Shown: positions 49,355 to 53,172 of the stretch, one piece after another | How the letters are laid out: the number at the start of each line of letters is the position of its first letter | Numbering within the stretch: position 1 is the stretch's first letter | Assembly (NCBI GenBank): GCA_021787935.1 | Contig: JAJYLC010000004.1 | Coordinates: 1 to 53,172 of the forward strand | Length of the DNA: 53,172 nt | Origin: Chloroflexota bacterium | GTDB lineage: Bacteria > Chloroflexota > Dehalococcoidia > SZUA-161 | Direction: 5' to 3' | The notes under the pieces: generated by a model | What the model saw: the letters and a program-made list of their open reading frames with translations, nothing else | What the model was told of the DNA's origin: nothing | Database searches by the model: none | Position numbers and translations under genes: made by a program

Positions 49355-50473
49355 TCATGATCCGCTTCCGAATGTATCCTTAATTTTCTCAAAGAAGCTC
49401 TTGTCCTCTTTAGGCAGTGCGGCCTTGCCCAAGGTTTTCGCCAGCTCTTTGAAAAGCTTCTTCTGCGTTTCATCCAGGGACGTGGGGGTAACTATCGAGA
49501 GTTTCACCAATTGGTCGCCGCGCCCGGTGTGGCGCAAATGGGGAACACCCTTCTCTTTGATACGGAAAACCCTGCCAGTTTGGCTGCCTGCGGGTATTTT
49601 CAGGGAGACATCGCCGTCAACAGTTGGAATTTGCAACTCGTCGCCGAGAGCCGCCTGAGCGAAGTTTATCGGCAGTTCGTACAGAATGTTATCGCCTTCC
49701 CGTTGAAAGAACTTGTGTTTTTGTACCGATAGTGACACATAGAGATTGCCGGGCGAACCGCCCTGTTTCCCGGAATCCCCCTCGCCGCTCAACCGAATCT
49801 GCGTTCCTTCATCGACACCCGGCGGTATCTTGACCATGATCTTGCGCTCGAACCTCTCCCTGCCCTGGCCATTGCAGCGGGAGCAAGGTTTGGTGATGAT
49901 TCTGCCTTCACCGTGACAGCGACTGCACGTGGTTACGTTGATGAACTGGCCGAATATGCTGCGTTGAGTCCGGCGCACCTCTCCTGTTCCATTGCAGGTA
50001 GGGCATTTAGCAGGCTGACTCCCCGGCTCGCTTCTGCTTCCTTTACAGACTGAGCACACTTCGGTGCGCACAATCTCTAGCTCCTTCTCAGTGCCGAATA
50101 TAGCCTCCTCGAAGGTGATAGCTAGGTGATAGCTCAGGTCAGCGCCCTGCTGGGGGCCTGCATGCCTGGTCGCACCACCGAAAAAGGCATCGAAAATATC
50201 GCCAAAGCCGCCAAAGTCGAAGCCCTCGAAGCCCCGGCTGCCAAACCCCTGAGCCCCGGCGTGGCCAAAGCGGTCATAAGCGGCACGTTTCTGCGAATCA
50301 CTGAGGATATCGTAGGCTTCCTTGACCTCCTTGAATTTCTCTTCGGCCCCGTCGTCCTTATTGCGGTCGGGATGGTATTGAAAGGCCAATTTCCGGAAAG
50401 CCTTCTTAATTTCCTCATCGGAGGCATTTCTATCGACGCCGAGAACATCGTAGTAATCGCGTTTGCTGGCCAT
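49355..50473 (-). CDS. dnaJ: Chaperone protein DnaJ
   Basis: DnaJ is the Hsp40 co-chaperone of DnaK. The 372-aa type I protein has a J domain with the HPD motif (YHPDRNKDD), a Gly/Phe region ([18 protein letters not shown]), four zinc-binding CxxCxGxG-type motifs (CSVCKGSR with a changed last Gly, [24 protein letters not shown]) and the C-terminal substrate domain. The first motif ends SR rather than xG. dnaK and grpE are not in the window. Confidence 0.95.
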   Translation of the reverse strand: MASKRDYYDVLGVDRNASDEEIKKAFRKLAFQYHPDRNKDDGAEEKFKEVKEAYDILSDSQKRAAYDRFGHAGAQGFGSRGFEGFDFGGFGDIFDAFFGGATRHAGPQQGADLSYHLAITFEEAIFGTEKELEIVRTEVCSVCKGSRSEPGSQPAKCPTCNGTGEVRRTQRSIFGQFINVTTCSRCHGEGRIITKPCSRCNGQGRERFERKIMVKIPPGVDEGTQIRLSGEGDSGKQGGSPGNLYVSLSVQKHKFFQREGDNILYELPINFAQAALGDELQIPTVDGDVSLKIPAGSQTGRVFRIKEKGVPHLRHTGRGDQLVKLSIVTPTSLDETQKKLFKELAKTLGKAALPKEDKSFFEKIKDTFGSGS

Positions 50474-50630
50474 AAGCTTTAATCCTAATTCTTGCTAATC
50501 TAATATTATAGACCACACATATCCTCTGTACAAGTTTATGGCCGTCGGTTTTGGAAGTCTTCATTCTCCTGATATACCCAGTCTAGGCCAGTTTGACTCA
50601 CTGGCACGCAAAGGATAGAATTTTATCAGT

Positions 50631-51179
50631 ATGATTGGTGATGAGCTGATTCTAACCGGACAAAAGGTGGTGTTGCGAGAGAAACGTCTCAGTGACACTG
50701 CTAACGACTACGCGTGGAGAACAGACCCTGAGTTGGCCCGCTACGATGCAGCACTTCCCCTGAAGCTGTCTCTTCGGGAGTTCACGCTTTACTACACGGA
50801 GCAAATGCGAGCCTTCAAGGAAGACCGGCGCTGGTTTGCCATAGATACCCTTGACGGCAAGCACATCGGGAACTGCATGTACTACGATGTGGATAGGATA
50901 CGGAGGCAGGCCAAGATGGGTATCATAATCGGCGACCGGGACTACTGGGGCAAGGGCTATGGTACCGATGCTGTAATGACGCTGGTCTCCCATATTTTTC
51001 ACGACCTGAATTTGGAGAGGGTTTACTTGGATACCCTGGACTGGAATGCCAGAGCCCAGAGATGTTTTCATAAGTGTGGCTTTGTAGTCAACGGGCATGT
51101 CAACGACAAGGGACACAACTTTATAATTATGGAGCTATATAGAAGCTGGCTGCAGCCGTCCCAGGTGGACGATGTCTGA
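50631..51179 (+). CDS. GNAT-family acetyltransferase (RimJ/RimL-like)
   Basis: The 182-aa protein matches the RimJ/RimL branch of GNAT enzymes: VVLREKRLSDTANDYAW at the start, KMGIIIGDRDYWGKGYGTDA (acetyl-CoA binding loop, Q/R-x-x-G-x-G variant) and LDTLDWNARAQRCFHKCGF near the C-terminus. It could acetylate a protein N-terminus, a small amine or an antibiotic. It is an isolated gene; the start is the ATG at 50631 with no strong ribosome site. Confidence 0.88.
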   Translation: MIGDELILTGQKVVLREKRLSDTANDYAWRTDPELARYDAALPLKLSLREFTLYYTEQMRAFKEDRRWFAIDTLDGKHIGNCMYYDVDRIRRQAKMGIIIGDRDYWGKGYGTDAVMTLVSHIFHDLNLERVYLDTLDWNARAQRCFHKCGFVVNGHVNDKGHNFIIMELYRSWLQPSQVDDV

Positions 51180-51226
51180 TACGTCCGCTGCACCCTTAGT
51201 TCTTGACTATCCGCTTTAATGAGGAC

Positions 51227-51331
51227 GTTTAGAAACACGATTACCATTCCGTGCTTGACACGGAATCCAGAAAACCCAGTTTCAAAATTACGATGAAGGT
51301 ATCTGGATACCGACTTTCGTCGGTATGGTAG
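51227..51331. repeat. 105-bp dispersed repeat, copy 2
   Basis: It is identical to 28102-28206 except for one visible base (CACG versus CACA near the left end) and in the same orientation. It lies between the acetyltransferase gene and dnaN. Hairpins with loops CTTGA and TTTC are conserved. Confidence 0.92.
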
Positions 51332-51362
51332 ACTCATTGCTAAACGACCGCCTTCATGCTAC

Positions 51363-51392
51363 TTGACGCAGTGGATGATTGCAGGGTATACT
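51363..51392 (+). promoter_or_regulatory. Promoter of dnaN
   Basis: TTGACG (51363-51368), an 18-bp spacer and TATACT (51387-51392), with the dnaN ATG 34 bases further downstream. Confidence 0.7.
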
Positions 51393-51426
51393 ACTCCCAC
51401 TATTCACTCAGAATGGGTGGTGAACG

Positions 51427-52554
51427 ATGAAAGTTTCATGTTCTCAAGAGGACTTAAGTAAAGGGTTGGCGATAGTGGGCAGGGCGGTGGCAACCAGGGC
51501 TGTTATGCCCATAACCAACAATGTTCTGATAGCCACAGAGGGCTCTCAACTCAAGCTGGCTGCGACTAATCTCGAGATTGCCATAAGTTGCTGGATACCA
51601 GCCACTATCGAAAAGGAGGGCACAGTTACCATTCCAGCGAGGCTGGTCACTGATTTCGTCAATTCTCTCCCCAGCGGCCGGATAGACATGTCCCTTTCTC
51701 CTCGCAGCAAGAGCGTGGAGCTGAGGTGTGCCCGTCACGAGGCGCATATCAGCGGACTGGACCCCGCTGATTTCCCGGCTATCCCCAAAATCACCGATGG
51801 GTTGAATGTCAAGATTAAGCCCGGCGACCTGAGAATGGCGATCAACCAGGTGGTGTTTGCCGCAGCATCCGAAGAGTCACGCCCCGTCCTCACCGGTGTC
51901 CATGCCGAATTTGAAGGGGAGCAGCTTACTCTGGCGGCTGCCGATGGTTTCCGGCTGGCTGTACACAAGGTAACGCTGGCTAAGGGTGTGGATACCAGGA
52001 CAGCCATCATTATTCCTGCGCGCTCCCTTAACGAGCTAACCCGTCTCATCAGCGAACAGGAAGAGCCCGTAGAGCTTACCGTCAATTCGCAAAAAAGCCA
52101 GGTGCTGTTCCGTATGAAAAATGTGGAGATGGTGTCCCAGTTGATACAGGGCACTTTCCCAAACTATTCCCAGCTTATACCCAAGAGCTACACTACCAGG
52201 GCTATACTCAATCTCTCAGAGTTCCTCAGAGCGACCAAAAGCGCCTCTATCTTCGCCAGGGACGGCAGCGGCATAGTTCGGCTCCAGATAATGCCCAGGG
52301 ATGGCAAGGGAAAGATAGCCATCTCAGCGCGTGCCGAAGAGATCGGCGATAATCTGGGCGAGGTCGATGCCACTGTCGAGGGAGAGGAAGCCAAGATCGC
52401 CTTCAATAGCAAATACCTGATGGACGTTCTGGGTGTTCTCAACAAAGACCAGGTAGCTCTGGAGACCACAACCTCCTCCAGCCCGGGTGTTATCCGCCCG
52501 GTTACCGACGAAAGCTACGTCCACGTAGTTATGCCGATGTTCGTTCAGTGGTAG
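51427..52554 (+). CDS. dnaN: DNA polymerase III beta sliding clamp
   Basis: DnaN encircles DNA and tethers the replicative polymerase. The 375-aa protein has three repeats of the clamp fold. It begins MKVSCSQEDLSKGLAIVGRAV and has AAADGFRLAVHKV in the second domain. It ends HVVMPMFVQW, where other clamps end with VMPMRL-like residues of the partner-binding pocket. dnaA is not adjacent, so this is not a canonical oriC arrangement. Its last 26 bases overlap the converging recombinase gene. Confidence 0.95.
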   Translation: MKVSCSQEDLSKGLAIVGRAVATRAVMPITNNVLIATEGSQLKLAATNLEIAISCWIPATIEKEGTVTIPARLVTDFVNSLPSGRIDMSLSPRSKSVELRCARHEAHISGLDPADFPAIPKITDGLNVKIKPGDLRMAINQVVFAAASEESRPVLTGVHAEFEGEQLTLAAADGFRLAVHKVTLAKGVDTRTAIIIPARSLNELTRLISEQEEPVELTVNSQKSQVLFRMKNVEMVSQLIQGTFPNYSQLIPKSYTTRAILNLSEFLRATKSASIFARDGSGIVRLQIMPRDGKGKIAISARAEEIGDNLGEVDATVEGEEAKIAFNSKYLMDVLGVLNKDQVALETTTSSSPGVIRPVTDESYVHVVMPMFVQW

Positions 52555-53172
52555 GTAAAGCTAGAGGTATCACGCCCTGAATCTCTACCCTCTCGGCGCT
52601 CGCGTAGACCTTGATGTCCAAGGCGTCTAGGGCAAGCCGTTTCGTCTCCGGCGTAGCGTTTTTCAGGTTATCCAGCACGCTCTCATACAGTTGGCCTAAC
52701 TTGATTTTGGCTTCTGCTAAATTGGTGATATTGTCCCTGGTATTCTCCAGGTCAGTCAGTTTGGCCTCATCATCTCGGCGCAGGCGCTTGAGGTTATTGA
52801 GACGGTCTAGGACTTCATCTTGACCGAACTCTCCCAGTTCCAGGGCCTGAAGTAAGTTGGCTCTGCGCTGCTCGTAGTTCTTCAAGTTCTTCTTTAGTGT
52901 CTTAATCTCAATCTGTATGGCCTCCAGGTTGCCTACATCGCTCGCTTCCGCAAGCTGGCGCAATACCAGTTCAGGATTGGAAAGTACCGCTTCTGTTTTA
53001 GCCCATACCATCTCCTCCAGGTCATCTGCTCGTATGTATCGCGCCGAGCACATCTTACCGTGGTTCTCGTAGGGCCTGGCACTATTGCACTGGTAATAAC
53101 GATACTTCTTATTGAGCACATGACCGACAAGTGGCTTACCACAGACGGCACAGTACGCGTGATTTCTCAGCA
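52529..53172 (-). CDS. Serine recombinase, C-terminal part (5' end outside window)
   Basis: The visible 214 codons read into the window from the right edge: YCAVCGKPLVGH, then KYRYYQCNSARPYENHGKMC, i.e. the recombinase zinc-ribbon (CxxC...C...C). A long coiled-coil follows (IQIEIKTLKKNLKNYEQRRA and onward), as in large serine integrases. The catalytic resolvase domain must lie beyond 53172. The C-terminus converges on and overlaps dnaN by 26 bp, a position expected if the element is integrated at or near the dnaN 3' end. Confidence 0.85.
   Translation of the reverse strand, partial: LRNHAYCAVCGKPLVGHVLNKKYRYYQCNSARPYENHGKMCSARYIRADDLEEMVWAKTEAVLSNPELVLRQLAEASDVGNLEAIQIEIKTLKKNLKNYEQRRANLLQALELGEFGQDEVLDRLNNLKRLRRDDEAKLTDLENTRDNITNLAEAKIKLGQLYESVLDNLKNATPETKRLALDALDIKVYASAERVEIQGVIPLALPTTERTSA

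Noticed and set aside
51427-52554. dnaN taken as a sign of the replication origin
   Set aside because: No dnaA, DnaA-box cluster, recF or rpmH is seen near it. The upstream 250 bp hold a repeat and a promoter only.

Overview
The window reads as a chromosomal segment of an anaerobic bacterium, most likely Chloroflexota of the Dehalococcoidia type. That placement is an inference from gene content: paired acyl-CoA dehydrogenases, family III CoA-transferases, an Mvh-type [NiFe] hydrogenase, a SpeH/SpeE pair, many short palindromic repeats. It is not based on any marker-gene search. Coding density is high. I saw no tRNA, rRNA or CRISPR array.

Layout. 1-565: 5' part of pyrR on the minus strand, with its own promoter, PyrR-binding loop and terminator (a pyrimidine attenuator). 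979-4174: a membrane polyferredoxin and a ferredoxin/FAD oxidoreductase, probably one electron-transfer unit. 4214-6138: nnr and acpS. 6358-13371: a catabolic cluster with two family III CoA-transferases (only one keeps the catalytic Asp), an amidohydrolase-fold protein without its metal ligands, two acyl-CoA dehydrogenases and a glycyl-radical-enzyme activase without its enzyme. 13502-15295: tatC and a PAP2 protein lacking both catalytic histidines, followed by an orphan acyl-CoA dehydrogenase C-terminus. 15610-21735: a minus-strand run with an acetoacetate decarboxylase-like protein, an MBL hydrolase, a queuosine-precursor transporter, corA, trxB, trxA and plsX. 21841-22360: a decayed 2-hydroxyacyl-CoA dehydratase activase. 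22395-28032: radical SAM protein, yraN, uvrD/pcrA, speE and speH; this SpeH lacks the serine that forms the pyruvoyl group. 28373-31452: an Lrp-type ligand-binding protein, a second acyl-CoA dehydrogenase pair and a HIT protein.

31811-35517 is the most unusual region: a compact phage DNA-packaging operon (small ORF, putative small terminase, large terminase, Cys/HTH protein, portal) with no capsid, tail, lysis or integrase genes in the window. Its promoter carries a LexA-like box in the spacer, it is surrounded by palindromic repeats, and it ends in two perfect palindromes.

35602-41254: a NarL-type two-component pair, a small membrane protein, a double-CDGSH protein, a BioD-like/DRTGG protein and a second HIT protein. 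41740-48519: a hydrogenase operon (GltD-like FAD/Fe-S protein, MvhD-, MvhG- and MvhA-like subunits) followed by a membrane histidine kinase with the RegB-type quinone-sensing motif GGIENPF and a single-domain response regulator, suggesting redox control of hydrogen metabolism. 48538-52554: rsmE, dnaJ, a GNAT acetyltransferase and dnaN. At the right edge the C-terminal part of a serine recombinase overlaps the 3' end of dnaN and may mark the edge of an integrated element.

Several genes look like active/inactive pairs or pseudoenzymes: the CoA-transferases, the acyl-CoA dehydrogenases, SpeH, PAP2 and the amidohydrolase. This is the recurrent theme of the window.
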